Assembly: GCF_027595985.1 (NCBI RefSeq)
Contig: NC_073302.1
Coordinates: forward strand, 169,623,534 to 169,687,533
Direction of reading: 5' to 3'
Length of the DNA stretch: 64,000 nt
Origin: Sorex araneus
Taxonomy: Eukaryota > Chordata > Mammalia > Eulipotyphla > Soricidae
Positions 11,780 to 26,820 of this stretch are shown here, piece by piece; the first letter of the stretch is position 1, and every line of letters begins with the position of its first letter. A program made the translations under genes and the position numbers. The notes under the pieces were generated by a model. It saw only the letters and a list, made by a program, of their open reading frames with translations, was not told the DNA's origin and ran no database searches.

Positions 11780-14700
11780 CCACATATAAGGTGTGTTTTA
11801 AAGCAGAAGGGGACAGGGGACAAGGAGGTTCATAGAAATGTTTTAGATTTTTTGTGAATGTTCATTTAAGTTCTGACAGTCTCTCTTTATCGGTTTATTT
11901 TGCAGGTGGGTTATACATTTTTGTGTTTTTTTCCCCTATAAATACTATAAAACCTGTAAAGCTATGTTAATGAGCATGTTGAACATTGTCTCATATAATA
12001 TTTTTCAAATTCTTAATGTGGTTGTTTTCTACAATAGATGGCATGTTAGAAAACTAAAGAGGACTATTATTTCATATTTCTCATGTATGTTTTCCTTGAG
12101 AAGTAAATCTGTAATGGGAGTAGCATTTAAAACTCAACTGAAGTGGAGTTCATGCCCAATTCAATCATCATAATCAATGACTGAATAAATAGCAGTACTC
12201 CTACATTAAAAAAAAAAACCTCAACTGAAATATTTTAACATTCATTTCCTAAGTTTTTTCAGTTTTTTTTTTGCTGCTGTTGTTTTGCTCTGCAAAACAC
12301 TTAACTGGGAAAAATTGTCTGGGTGGGGTGGCAGCAGGGCCAGAACAATAGAAAACCCAAGCTCTGACTGGGTATTTGGTATTCTAAGAACAATGTGAAT
12401 CAATGAGTTATTACAAAGGCAATATTTAATAGAGAAAATTAGAAGTAGTGTAAAGTTAGTCTATGTATTCTGTATTCCACCCCTCCCCAGATTTAAAATA
12501 AAATTCCCAATAGGTGCAGCAGAGTTATATTACAAAATAGAAATACTGTTAATATAAACTCTCAGTTGTTGTTTTGTATCCAGGTCAACTGATGTTAAAG
12601 AAAAAAATAGGAGCGCTAGCCTATGCAGAAATTAACACATTGTTCGTTATTTTCTCCATATCATAATCCTAGAAGCTTTGTTTTATTAGCCCAGTTCCAC
12701 AGAATAGTCATGTAATTAGGTATCATTCAAATCTAAAAAGGGGAAAAAGGGCTGTTTTCTCCCTCAAGCTGCAAACTAACAGGGGTGTTTGGCAGCATCC
12801 TAGAGTACCTTTGACTTTTCTTCAGCCAAAGGAAATATTCAAGACCCGGTTGCCTGGGGTAAAATAAAGTTATACTATTTATATTTAGAAGGCAGCATTC
12901 AGTTTCCATGAGCATCCGTGGCTTGTTAAATAAATCGGTGTCTGATACTACTCAGAGATAGCTCGGATTGCCTGTCAGGAGATGTCTGGGCAGCCTGGTA
13001 AACTCAGGATGACTTCTCAAACCCTGCTAGGTTTTCCCAGCGAGATGCTTTCCTCTGTGCTGAAGCCCTGGGAATTATGTCAGCCCAAGGTAAGCCTTTT
13101 CAGGCACTTCTCCTGTCCCCATCTGGGAAGGAAGGTGCAGAATTAGTGAGACATTGGACTGGTTTGGGGACTGGGCGGTGGGAGCAGAAAGGCTGCTTGG
13201 CATGTTCCAATTAAAGACAATAAGCAGCCCTTCGAGGAGCTGTCCTTTAGCCTTCGCTGGAGGCTGAAAGAATCTGTCTCACCTCAGCGGTTAATTTTGT
13301 GGAGCTGGCTGGTGAGGTGAAAAGCAGTGACCTGCAGGTAGCTCTAAGCTCCAGTGAGATGGGGCTGGTGGTTCGGAGGCAGCAAGTGCATCTTGAAGTC
13401 CCCATTTGCCTCCCCAGTTTCCCGATCCTTCAGTGCTGAGTGCTTGACTCAGGCACACTTAGATTCTAACTTTGCTTGCTAGATGGCGCTCGGTGTCTCA
13501 GGACCTTCTCTTTCAGAATTAAAGCGGCTTTTATAGCACCGTTGTTCTCAACTCGCTGTGGGCATTTGATTAGCACTGCGCTGGTAATGTGATTATTACC
13601 ATGTTGGTTTTTTTTTTTGTCACCCTTGTTCAGTTTTTGATTAAGGTAGTGTCCAGGTGGGAGCTGCCCACGTGAATCCCTGTGATAATAAAATTTAGCC
13701 GAACTCTGCACCTGATTTTAGGGTACAGTTGTGGCTCAATGACTCGTTCTGATGCATTTAAAAAGCACTTTAGGAACTTTTCCTCCAGGAATCTGATTGA
13801 GGTGTTCAGGAAGAAGATAAATCAGCAGGTCCTGATGGCAATTTGCAGTTTTTGAGGTCTACTACCAGATTTCACCACCCATTGACACCACTGGTCCCAT
13901 TCGCATTTCAGTATGAAATAAATCTTAGTAAACTTATTATTTCTAGTTGTCTCCATGGTGTATCATGAATCGATTTTAAAATACTGTGATTTGGTTAGAG
14001 CCCCAGTACTAAAATTCATGTCTACAAAGCCATGTGCTTTAATGTTGGTAAAAAAAATGACCCCAATGTTTGTTCCAAGTGAGGAGACTGATTTGTGGAT
14101 TTTAATGTATATTTATTATAATTGCTATTCTTTGATATTCAAACACACTGAGTCTTTAGATTTTTTCCTGACACTCCTTTGTATCAAAACACAAAGAGAG
14201 AACATCAGTAATTCTAAGTTTCTGATGGGGGGGGGGAGAACCCAAAACAAGTTGTTTTGCCGGAGTAAGGTGTTCCCCATTCAAGACACCCACTACACTT
14301 CTACCTTTACATGTTTAAGGGAAGGATACAGGTGAGAAAGGCAAATGAAAAAAATTAATGTAAATTTTACCAAAACTTTAAGAAGAGTGAGTGTAACTTA
14401 TTACTTATAGGATTTAGGTGACTGATTTGTATAAAAGCGGTCCACCTTTGGGAAAATAAATAATACTAAGTACTGGGAAGCTTGGAAAACTTTTGTCAAG
14501 ACTTGGCTGCTTTGGTGAAGAACTCCGCAGAGTCTCTCTCTAGGTGTTAGGCTGAAACTAGCAGGCGCTGAAAACTTAAAGCGGAAAATTTACAACTTGA
14601 TCAGCCCTTGCCACACACCAAAAAACCTGCTACTGGTGCAAACATATGTTCCAGATTAAGTTAAACAAATGGCTCTCCTTTTTCTCAGGACTGAAAGTTG

Positions 14701-17340
14701 ATCATGAAAATTCAGATTTGAGTGAGTTGTGCTTCCACTAGATCACCAGATTCTCAAACACTCACAAATCCTCCCAACTGTTTTCTCAAGAGGTTTAATA
14801 TATTTTATTACTTTCTTGAGAGCCTGGTTTATTATTTCTGCAAACTGCATCCCATCAGATATTGTACTCCAGAGCAAATAGTTTTAAAAGTTGACTGCAT
14901 TGAAAACTAGGTGTAGTCTTCCCTCTCTTGTCAATCTTCTAGGTATCTTATGAGTAATTGGATTTTCTAGTGCTTTGGATATTTCTTCACTTGCATGGTA
15001 ACTTTTAAGAAGCAGAAATAAAATTGCAAAATTAATTTCAAAGTTCCTTTAAAATTTTATTCATCAGAGAAGTGGATATTTTGTTTTTTGTTGTTCTCAG
15101 TATAAAAGCAAGATAGCAAAGCCTTTAATTATGTCAGGAAAGACTGAAATCATGGTTCTTCTTTTAATGGGGGTGGCTGTATTTTGCGACCTCCTTATGT
15201 TTTTTCAGTTATCTCCTAACTTACAGTTTTGAAAATTGGTCTGGCTACTGAGATGTCTGGTAAGAAAGTTGAGAATTAACTTCCTACTTGACTCTCTAAG
15301 TTAGCTAACTCCCTAGACAAATTGGAAGCACTGGAGCCAGACGTCAGAAACCTTGGGTCCCTTCCAGAGTTATCACGGGAGTCTGAGGTTCTTCCTACCT
15401 CTTCAAGGTAATGATCATTACCTCTGACTGATCATTCTGAGGATTTCAACCAATACTGTCACATTGAAGTTTTGTAGTTATTGTTTACATTTCTTCCTTT
15501 CCCACGGGCTAAAAGTTTCAGGGAATATTGATTTCCAAGAAACCAAATAAGGAAGTCTGTTCTTTTATAATATATGAAACATGTACTTTTCTTTAACTGA
15601 ATGGGCACTGTATATTTGATATTGACAAATGGGCAAGGAACAAGAAAACTTATTTTTAAAGACTTTGAAGTTTTTTTTTAAAGATAAGACAACAATAAAC
15701 CATGCAGAAGAGTAAGGATAGAATTAAAAGTCAAACTTGGATAAAAAGGGGCGTGGGTGATTCATTCTCAGTGCTTTAAAATGGTTTAAAATTCCACTGA
15801 ACATACACAGGTAGTAGGTGGTAAGCAAACACAATTAAAGAACTCATTTCAGGAGACCTAGTAAGTACTACTCAATTCGATTTTTTTAAAAAAATACACT
15901 TTATATAATCCTTATCTCCACATTTTTTATCTAGCAAAGTGATCCTAAAATACACCCAGGTGTGGACATCTCTAATATACTTAGAATAATACAGAAAAGT
16001 CATTTGGAAATGGGGTTTGAAATTCACTTTTCAAAAGTAAATGCCTGGTTAAGGAAACAGACACCTTAGTTACCCTGATCCCCAAGTCACAAGGGAAATC
16101 CTTAGTGAGGGAAAGAGACTCCCTAAAACCTAGGTTAAGAGAATAAATGCTTGACATCCACAGTTTAGTAAGTACTATCTATTCTTTCCCAAATCTGCAC
16201 CGGTCCAGTGTAACAATAAAGGACGTCCCCTGTGCTTCCTTATACCTGATTCTTTTTTTTAAATTTCTGAATCTCTGCCCATCTACAACACCCCCCACCC
16301 ACACAGTAGGCTAGATAAATGTTTTCTTTATCCAAAAAGAGAAACTCATGGAATGAGCTCCCCCTAACCCCCCCCCCAAGATGTGCAAATATTACGGACA
16401 TAGGACATATTTCAGTTACCCGGTGAGATTTTGGAAAGTAGATCTATAATATATAGAATCTCCAAGACTATTATTCAACAGGTCTCCTTTGCTACCCTGA
16501 ACAGTTCAGCTGCAAACTCTCTTAGCAGATATGAGTTCTGGTTTTCAGAGGAAGTTTTTGCTATTAAGTTTAACTAACTCACTGCATGATCAAGTTTCTC
16601 TATTAGCATGAACATGTTTTCAGTATTTTTAGTATTTGAACAAAACAAGTCGTATGGCTGCAAGATGATCAAATTATAAGGAAAAATCAACATGGAGGAG
16701 AATTCAATAGTAACTTTGCATAATAAAAAGCAAATAAAATTGTGTCTACAGACAAACATTGTGTCTCATACAAAAATTGTGAATAAAAATTTGTGTTTAT
16801 GTCTATTCAGAGGAAACAGTAAATTATAAATTGTTAACCCATGAAATATTGATAAAATATCCGCATATTCCAAGGGATAGAAAAATAGTGTTTTGAAGAT
16901 GGATTGTTGCTAAACTGAAGAATTAATGGATTATTTTCATTAAAATATTCCATTAATTAGAAAATTAGAAAACACTTGACCTGAATTGTATTCTGATTCT
17001 TGTGACTATATAAAAGCAATTTTGAAACCAATTCATTGAAGCTATTTGGTAGGAAATAAATGCCTTCACACAGGTATCATGATTCTCTCCTCTTTCCACT
17101 GTTTTTGACCTTTTCTGGAAGGGTTTGGATTAAATTGGTTTGAAACTATTTTTGTGTAATCCATTTCTTACAGTGATTTGCTTTTGGTCATCTCACCTGC
17201 GCTAAACATAGTGTGTTCAGCCTGAAAGTCGCTTCAAGAGACTAGAGTAAGGTTCCAGTGGCAGGGAAGGGGTTTCCTTCAAAGCCCAACAAGTAAAGCG
17301 AGTTTCAATAAAAAAGCAAAAGTAAGTTGCAAATTGAAAT
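11780..17340. other. Gene-free, transposon-free AT-rich region
   Basis: About 5.5 kb without recognisable SINE, LINE, RNA gene or exon. Short poly-A, poly-T and G-runs only (for example G-run at 14227-14236). Blocks at 12950-13700 are more GC-rich and of complex composition, possibly regulatory. Confidence 0.5.
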
Positions 17341-17372
17341 AGAAAGAGGGAAAGAAAGAAAAAGGGAGGGAG

Positions 17373-17486
17373 GGAAGGAAGGAAGGAAGGAAGGAAGGAA
17401 GGAAGGAAGGAAGGAAGGAAGGAAGGAAGGAAGGAAGGAAGGAAGGAAGGAAGGAAGGAAGGAAGGAAGGAAGGAAGGAAGGAAGG
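17373..17486. repeat. (GGAA)n microsatellite, about 28 units
   Basis: Uninterrupted GGAA repeats preceded by GGGA and GAAA units from 17341. GGAA is the core ETS-factor site; long GGAA arrays are known to act as enhancers for some ETS fusion proteins in human tumours. It sits 200 bases from a CpG cluster. Confidence 0.98.
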
Positions 17487-17689
17487 AGGAGCCCACTTCT
17501 ACCTTCACCCCGAACTTGCATATTGGTAGAGGGACTGTGCAATGAAAAAGATACCGCACGAGAGTGTCTTCCTTTATCGTACTTTGCTTAATGCGACAGT
17601 GAAAAAGAAAGCCAACTTGAGAGATGGGCTGAAATTTGGAGCTTGGAGTTGAGGTCTGCAATGTAGTGGAGAGGTGGTGGTGGGTGCTG

Positions 17690-18420
17690 AGCCAGACGCG
17701 CCCCCTTTTTAGCCCTGTCAAAGTAGTCGCTGTCAAGCTCTTTAGCGCGCCCCGGGCCGGGCGCTCGCGGCCCTGCCACCTCTCTCGAGGCGGTAATTAA
17801 CCAATACCTGGGCGCATCCGAGCGAGAGATCCAGCGCTCTGAGCGCTCTCGGCGCCCGCACACCCGAGCGCCCAGTGGGTGCGGAAGTGCTACTTCTCTT
17901 GTAGTAGCTTAGGGCTCTCCCGACCGCGACCGTCTGCCCAGAGAAGATGAGATCCTAGTTACAGACCTCTGAAACGGGAGCGCGCCAAGATCTGGCCTGC
18001 TGAAGGGTGGTGATGAATAAAGTTGGTCAAAGAAAAGTTGTCGGGGTATGATTCTGCCACTGAAACGAACTGAGAGTGGCGCTGCTCTCAACACAACGTC
18101 CAAGCGATTTCGGGGAGCAGGAAACCGTGTGTCTGCTTAGGGGTATTTCACAGCCGGGTGTGGAGCAAGAGTCTGTATACCCACGAACTGTATACTTTTA
18201 AGACTGGTTGCTATTTGGGGTTCAGATGGTAAGGTTTAAAGAGACTGTTTCCGATAGCGCGGGAGAGTAAAAGAAACTTAAGAGAATAAAAACAAAAGCC
18301 CCAAATGGGGCGAGGACAGGAACTTCGGGGTTCTGGCGGCGGGGGAGGGGGAAAGGGGGCGCGCCGGGAGCTGTCCATGGTGCTGGGAAGGACGCGGCTT
18401 CGTCTCGCTGTTCCTAATCC
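17690..18420. promoter_or_regulatory. CpG cluster in two parts
   Basis: CpG-rich at 17695-18110 (GCGCGCCCCGGGCCGGGCGC) and again at 18300-18410 (GGGGGCGCGCCGGGAGC). It may be a promoter or a poised island of a developmental locus. No exon identified. Confidence 0.6.
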
Positions 18421-21400
18421 CAGCCCAGGTGCCTAAAAAGAGAAACCAACAACTCGGGAGGCATGGGCTGGTTTGATCCCCGTGATGGTGGAAAATACAC
18501 GCGTGGATGTACAACGTATACAGTATTTTAGAGGTTTCTATCCTATTTATCAGTCTGCACTACTTTATCAGACAAAAGTGTTAACAGGTTATTATAGTTT
18601 CTTCCTTAAGGAATACCACATTTCAAATAAATGTGAAAAATCCAATCTTGATGTTCAAAGGAAAGGAGGAAGACGAGCAGAAAAAGGGTTACTTGATATT
18701 GCCAACATATCTAAAGGCACTGAGCTATTTCCAGATTTGATAGGATATAAAAGCACAGCATGACTTAGCCTGTTAGATAACATGAGTTTATTGAGAAAGT
18801 ATCAAATATACATAGATCCAATTTCATTTAAATAAGTCTCTGAACTCATATGGACCAAATACTGCAGTTGTATTTTTGTTAACAAAGTACAAGGAGTAAA
18901 GTAACTGTTGTAGTATGTGTGTAAATTTGAAAAGGCTACATTCTCATTTTAAGTTGTAAGATAAACTATATTTTAAGTTGTTAAGTTGTTATATTTTAAG
19001 TTGTTAAGAGAAACTATATTCTCAAAACAAATTTGATTAAGATAGGTGGAATAGAAAGAAGGTAGATTGTAAACAGAAATCACTTCTAAGTTAGTATAAA
19101 GAAACACAAGATATTAGGTGAATCACAGTTTTGTGGGGGAAAAAAGCATGTTTTTGTCTATATGTAACACCCATTTTGGTGGAATATATACCTATGTGTT
19201 GTTGTTAAAATATACGCAAACGTAAGACAAAGGTTCAGGTAGAACTTTTTCTGTTGTCAAACTAGCATGTGAAAAAAAGCAAGAGTTGATCTTAATTGGG
19301 TTAGTCATGAAAATGTTACTTCACTTCAGCAACTTGAATCTGTGTGACAATGAGGAAGGAAAGGGACAAGAATTCAAACAACTCATAGAGTAATCAGTTG
19401 CAACTGATAGCATCTCATTTAAATTTTGATATCAAGCACTAGATCAATACTTGTGAGATCAATGCAATTCTGATGGTTTTGAAACTATAGGAAAGCCAAA
19501 AAGTGTGACATTTTGTTATTTTTAGATCTGGGATGATATTAAGTAATATAGGGAGAGAAAGCAAAAGCACAAATCAAAACAAAACCCACCAAATCAACAC
19601 CACTGCAACAAACCACCCATATTTCTTCAGTTGACAATACTGATTATCTAAGTGTCCAGAGAAGGTGTGAACATTTGTTGGAGGGAAAAAGTCATTTATT
19701 TATAGTTTTCTAAAAAAGAAAATAATTATGTAGAGGTATATGAATATCAACTGGATCAGAGATACCATTTTCAGATACAGAAGGATTAGGTGGTACATCA
19801 GTTAAAAGAAACAAAAATGTCAAAAAGCAAAAATATAGGTTTTTCAGCTATTAGTCAGTCCCTTCATGTGTGCAGTTCAGTGAGAAATAACAGATACTTC
19901 TTGATCTAGGCAGAGCAGAAATCTGAGAATTCTATCTAAAACTCATAGCAAGGACCTACAAAAGTCAAATAGAGAAGAAAAAAGTAATTAGGTTCATGTG
20001 TTGTCTATTATTTTACTTTTGGAGTGTATATTGTTAAAATAAAAGAAAAATTAATGTGACTCCGAGGCACATAGGTGTTCACCCTATAAATATCTTTAAC
20101 CGTACAATAGAAGAAATTAGTTTTTCAGTCTTTACTGCTTTAGTCAGATATCTGCCTTAACTCATTTGCTCTACAACTGTTTTTGATAAAAATGCTAACT
20201 ATGGACTTACTTGTTTTTACAGATTCAATTTTGAGGAATGTTCACCTGGAGGAATGAAAGATCTTCAGTCCAAACAGCAACTTCCAGGGAAGCAGATGAG
20301 AGGGGCAGGGTGGCAGGAGGATAGCTGGGTGGATATCTCAGTAAGGACAATAAGGTGAGATGTGGCAATTTTGGAAGATGTTTAAGTTTTCAGGAAAGGA
20401 GAAGCTAAGATCTTCCATTTGCATGTAACTTCTATTAAAAACTGGAGAATTTTCACTTCAAGTAACAGGAACATTTTAGGAAATCCCTGATGATTGATGT
20501 AAAGATCTCTCATCCTTCTTCAAGATAGAGAATAAAGTTTTTAAATCATGTAATCTTATCCCCCCCCCATGATTTCATTTCTTCTGTTTCTTGGTGAAAA
20601 GCTTCCATATTTTCCTATTTTATTAACCAAAAAATCTGCTAATATATTATTATAACTAGTTCACTTGAAAGAAAAGGTATTATACACTTTTTAAGTGAAA
20701 GCCAGACATAAGTCTTATTTCAGAATAATTATTCACGTACTAGCATATTCCTTCAGAGTCTAGGTAAAGACATGTTTTCCAAGATTTTAACAACTCCACA
20801 AATACAGTAACTCTCTGCATGTGTCTCTGTATTGTATTGTATTTCAAGCCTGGCAGGTTGCCTACACACTGAAGACGCCATCAGCTTAAATCCAAATTTC
20901 TTTAATGAAATAAAACCAACGTTACAAATACCCATCACATATAAACAAAATTTACAGATGCAAGTGAATTTGAGACATTTGACAATATCCATACCTTATG
21001 GAATTTAAAACATGAAAATTTTCATTCAAAAATGAGTTTATAAACAATACTGGTGACCAATAGATATTAAGCACCAACTATGTATGCTATGGTCACTGAA
21101 AAGATATACACATACTAGATGGTGTCTATTTTGGGTGAAGTGGGCACATGTGCCCCACAAATATATACATGTATGATTATATACATATGTATTCACACAT
21201 ACATGCATGTACACATACATTTTCTTAGGTCTTTAAAAAACCTTGAGTTATTTCAAAGAAGAAAATGAACTTTATATTCAATTGTAGTTTATTTGAACTT
21301 CATTTTGGCTAGCATACTTTGACCAATTATTTTTTTAGCATGATGGACATAGTACTTAGAATTGAAAAGTTTAGTGTTCCAAAAATGCTGCTCTTCCTAA

Positions 21401-24400
21401 ACCACTTTGAAGTAATGCTAGCGAGTCTAAGATCCAGATCTACATGTTAATCTCTAGTTTTGCCTTCAAACAGAATTCAGTTACAAAGAACTTGGAAAGA
21501 TTTTGAATCTATTCAAGAAAGGAAAACTCTTTACTTTTCTGAGGAGTAAAAACTCCCCAAGAAACTTCATATAGCTTCTTAGATTTTGCTTAGCATACGT
21601 GATAAAACATTGATTGTTGCAGTTTGGTGACCCATGAAATTTGGGGGTTAGTTTTCTCTTCAGACCAGAGCATATAATTATGCAAATAAAGAGCTGTCAT
21701 TGATCTAGTGAAATACTCACACAAACACATGCACTCTGAAATTGGACAGAAAAGTGAAAATGGTTGGTGATGTGATGGTGCCATGGTTTGTTTTCCTGCC
21801 AAGTTTCTATCCAAGTTCATTATTCAAATTGTAAACTTTAAAAAGAGACATATCATTCTTGGGGTGTTGGTTGTCTTTTCATTTCAGATTCTTTGTATTG
21901 GTATTACAGGCTGGCTACAAAGTACAGTTCAACATTATTTTACCTATGACAATCTGATATGAGCCAGTGTAGAAGTAAAAAGCTGAATGATCTGGAAAAA
22001 CGCAGATTCTCAAGATTTCTTTCTAGAAACATGTTTCATGTTCTTTTCAAATAGAACCCAATTCCTAAACCACAAAGAATATAATGAAAGGTGTGCCACA
22101 AATCTCAAGGCAAAGGACTTAGAAAAGTTTCATGGAGGCCTCTTGCATTGAGCCAAATGTCCATTTTCCATGTTTCTTCCCAACCCCTGGCTCCAAGGGG
22201 GAAATGCTGGTCACTGTATGGTATCTACTTAATGGTCTAATCTTCAGGATGACTTTATTCTATCTATCAATTAAAGTGTACTTTTAATATTTGGTGACTT
22301 GGACCTTCAGTTTCATTTACAATCGCCACTCCACAAAACCCTTTGTGGTAAGAATTAACAAGAGCTCTTCCATCAAACCATGGTCTTGGCGTTGAGGTCT
22401 TCCACTTCCAAAATTGCCATTGCACAGACTGTTGCATAATTTTAGATGTCATGGAGAGTCCCACTGATGAAATCTGAGAAGGCTCATGTCAGACCACTGA
22501 CTGCTAAAGACATCACTACATGAAAGATCAGTGGTGTGAAACTTAAAAAACATCGATCCAAATGAATCAATTAAATCAACATTCATCCCTCCTAAGTGTG
22601 AGATTTAGAACTATCATTGTTGCTTTTTTTTTCACCCTACATAGATTTGGAGATAAACGCTGGAATGCTTTGATGGCTACTTCTATTCTCGAATCTCCGT
22701 TAATCGACTTTGTGCTATTTCCCTCTTTTCAACATCTTCCACTTGGTGTACATTCTTTACTTTTAGTACAGTGCATGACAGTTGCAATGCTTTAAATCTA
22801 AAACCCCTTAACAAAGCTGACGCTTTAGGTAGGGTAGCTTTAAGCTCTGTGAAGTGTTGATTAAAAACCCTTTCCCAGACTCAAACTGATCTTTTTGGAG
22901 ATTAATAGAATATTAGATAAAAGGAAGACGAACAATTCAAGAGACTCCCACTCAGTCACACTATACAAGGAAGGAAGGAAGGAAAGTATTCAATTTTTGA
23001 AAGGGAGTACCTCCTGGTGTCTTTTATTTTATATTATTACAGCCCCTAATAAGTAATCATAAAATAACCACCACCATTATCCCTTTATTTGCCACCCATA
23101 TTTCAAAGTTTGGAATGTCTCATTTATTTTTCTTCATTCATTTCTCCCCCCTCCCACTCCCACACTCCATAGTGGCAAGGGGAAAGACTTTGAGAAATTT
23201 TTAGACTTTTTTGTTAATAGTAATCTTTCTTAAATAATCAGGATTACAGACACTACACCAGAAGAATCACTTCAGTTTATAGCTGCAAACTCTGGTTAGA
23301 ATAGGAGACACACACATGTCTGTTTGGGTCAGAACTCCAGATGATTAAAAAAAAAAACCTTATTAGCACTCATAAAAAATTAATACTTTGTTGCCCACAT
23401 GCTTTCAAACAAGTCATAGGCATTACATCGAAGAAAAAATGTAAAAGAAGAGTAAACAAAATAGGACACATCAAAAAATTATATAAAGATTTGGGAGCAA
23501 TTTAATATCTCTAGAGTCTTCTTGATAAGAACATTGTTTATGATAAGATGCGGTTTATAAAGCAACTGTTTAACAATGTGTTCAAAATTTTTTGTGTTGA
23601 TATTATGGACATTTTAAATACCGTCTTAAAAAAATGTAACTTTTTTGAAAGGGCAAGCCAAGTGGCGACTCAACTGAAGGCCAGTTTATTGTATTACAGC
23701 AACAATAATAAGTATCTACAAGGTTTAAAATATTGATGAATGCTGCTCCATCATTCTTTTCTATATTTCTACTTTATTAAGCTCTATAGAGTTGATGACA
23801 AATGAACTTCCGAGCAAGAATAATACACCAATGCTTGTTGGGAAAAGTGTTTTTTATTTCATTTTAAAGTGGTAAACAGAAATATATAATATAGGAAAAC
23901 TCCTGTGCTTTACTTTTTTCTTTTTGGTATTGACAATAATGTAATACAGGTCAAAGCACAAGGCAAAAATTTGAGAAAAGAATAGCTATTACAAGTAGAT
24001 CCCTCCCTTCAAATACCCATAAAAACTTTCAAAGATTGCAGGGTTAGGCATTTTTAGAAAGCTCCAAAGCCAATATTTGACTTGCAAGTTTTAACAAGAC
24101 TATTTAAAATCTTAGGTACTAACAACTCTTCGCTATCACTAAGCACTGATCAGTAAATACTCAGTATGTAATTTAAAAAAGGGCGGGGGGAAGCACACAT
24201 CCTAAGCTTAAACCTCTATTGCCCCTAAAAACCTGTCTAAAGGAAATCAGACAGGGAGAAGATCAGAGCAGAAATATTGTTAACACTTGTCACCTCCAAG
24301 CAGGAGGGCTACTCCCAACTGTTTGTTGCAGTATCAGGAAAATTGAGGTGAATGATATTATTACATTTATACCAACAGCCCCATAATCAACAGGTTAAAA

Positions 24401-26360
24401 ATCCCACTATACAAAGAATCTTATCAGTTATCAGTAGGAGGTCTTGAATGATTTGCCTAGATCTCTCCGGGCTGTTATCCTTCAGATCCACAAGTAGAAA
24501 TTACATTTACACAACTTAAGTTTGCAAATAGCTCTCTATAGATAGTTAAACAAGGCCTAAAACAAGGTGGATGCAAAAGTATTAGAGGCAATTAAACAGT
24601 GAATCACTTAAGTCACAAATAAAGTTTTTTTTTTTAAAAAAGAAGTGAGAATTGGAGAAGGAATAGGAGTGATTTAGTTTGATAGCTGAGCATATTTACT
24701 TTGCTCTAATTTAGTTGCAGAAGCTTCATAAATTTTCAACATCGCATAAGTGATTTTAAAATTGCAATTAAATTAGTTTCCTGCATTTTTTTTCAAATGT
24801 TGAAAACAGCTTATAGTACATTTTGAAGGCTATATTCTTTCCACATCAATTCTCAAATTCTCTTAAAGGAAGAAGGTACCATTATTTTACACAGTTCACT
24901 ACTTCTAAAGTAGAAAAGATTGGAGACCAAAGCGTGCTTTAAACATTGTTGGGGGGGGGGTATACATTTTAAGTCATCCAGGAGCTTGATAAAATGATGT
25001 TTTGATTTTTCCTTTTGTGTTGTTTCTGTAAAAATAACATCGAAAGATATGCATATAGAATCACTGAAAAAAAGATCACATTCATTGCCATCATTCAACG
25101 AAAAGAACTAATTAATTGTACTTGTACACCAAAACACAGATAAAGAATTATCAACTTTAAAACTTTTGGTAATCAGTTCATAATATAAAAACATTTATCC
25201 ATGAGGTGGTTACTTTATGTTTTTCTTTTCTTTTCTTTTTTTTTTAGGAATCAGACAGTCTTAAGTCATTTTGGATACATTTTTATCACATCTTCAAATA
25301 AGGCAGGCATGTTAATTGTTGCATTCACTTTAAAAAAGGTTGAAAAAATATTAAATTCAGATCCTCATCTATTAGAAACAATCTTCACTAAGTAATTATA
25401 TTCAAGTAATTAAAAATTGATAGCTAATATTTAATATTTGAATGAAAAAAGTCAGAAAACCTTATTTTACCTCATATTTCACAGTGTTGATCAGATCTGA
25501 GCTGGATTTAAAAGTTGAAACAGTAGGGCAAACCCTACAAAGAAAGTGGAATACTATAAATGATACTATTGGATTGAGAGGAGAAAAATCTTTCACGCCA
25601 GGTATTTGCTTTTCTGTTGGTGCAGAAACGAAAAGAACCATCTCAGCCTCCCTCATCCCCCTACTCTTTCACAGGGAAAATGAACTATGAAGTGAACTAT
25701 GCAATTTAATACGCAAGTTCATCTTCCTGGTGACAATATAAAGTTCTATCCCTAGAAGGTTTTAAGTCCGTGAAAGTTCAGAATAGATTATTCTAGTTAG
25801 GATCCACACAAACTTTCTCCACTTTAAGACTCAACTGGCCAAACTGAAGCATGGAATGTAAATCATAACGCTATTCAACGCACATTATAGATTTTTAAAA
25901 AGTAAAGTCAATTCTAATGATACAGTTGGGAATTTCTTCAAATATGAGACGTTCACACATGTACTTAAATAGATTGGCTCATCGTTTGGTTTTGGTTACA
26001 ACCACTTCTCCCGAAAGGAGAGTAAAAGTCTCAGTGAAAAGGCAAGGTTGCTTTTTTTTTTTTTTTTAAGCCGCAATGTTGAGTCAGGACTTTAGCGGTT
26101 TTTATGCAAAGTTGTTCTAGTCTCGGAATGAACACAGATAAATCCGGGAGGGAATAATTTGCACTCCGCAAACTATCTAGTATATCATGGCATTCATGTT
26201 CTGAATTTAAATTTGGCTTTGCTTGATGGGGGGGGAAGGACGCGGGGGAGGGGGGCAGCTTGTTTTAAAAAAAGAGAGGCGTAAGACGCCAACGGGAAAA
26301 AGCCGACCTCAAAATGCAAGAATGCAAGTTTGAAGACTAGAAGAAGAGTTTGCTTCTGTG
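18421..26360. other. Gene-free, transposon-free AT-rich region
   Basis: About 8 kb of AT-rich sequence with no SINE or LINE copy, no RNA gene and no convincing exon. Contains a short direct repeat of TTAAGTTGTTA type near 18950-19005 and an octamer ATGCAAAT at 21680-21687. Simple runs: G-run 24951-24960, T-run 26053-26067. Confidence 0.5.
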
Positions 26361-26589
26361 CCGAGAGGCAGCAAAAGGGCCGGGATTAAGGGGGGCGGAG
26401 TGGGGGCGGGCGGCGGCGGCGGCGCAGCAGCGGGCGGTAGGACCGCGCAGACGCCGCGCGGGTCGGCCGGCTAGGCCGGCGCGGGCTCGGCCGGGGCAAT
26501 TAGAGCGGCGCGGGCCGCGCCGGGCAGGGCGCTGTCAGCCTTAATCTGCGCGCTGACGGGCAGCGCGGAGCCAGGCTCGGCCCGCAGGA

Positions 26590-26720
26590 AGCCCGACCGG
26601 CGAACCCATATTGCTTTGACAGTTGCACTCATCTAGAAATAATGCAAAACGCTATTTAGATGTATATAGCACGACCCTGTGCTCTGGGAAGAAAACAATC
26701 TAATGAGGGGCTGGAAGGCT
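26590..26720. promoter_or_regulatory. AT-rich complex block embedded in the CpG island
   Basis: A sharply different AT-rich insert (for example TTTGACAGTTGCACTCATCTAG and TTAGATGTATATAGC motifs, each shorter than they look in isolation) sits between two CpG-dense arms. If the candidate exon is real, this lies about 100-230 bases past its stop codon and would be 3' UTR; otherwise it could be a core regulatory element. Both readings are inference. Confidence 0.35.
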
Positions 26721-26820
26721 GCTCGGCGGCGGCGCGCGCTTTCGGAGACGTGCGGGTGCGTGCTGGAGGGTGGGTGGGGGGGGGCTCGGGCGACCCTCCC
26801 CCGTCGCACTCGCTCTCCTC

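Noticed and set aside
21680..21687. Octamer ATGCAAAT
   Set aside because: A single eight-base match in 64 kb of AT-rich sequence is expected by chance.
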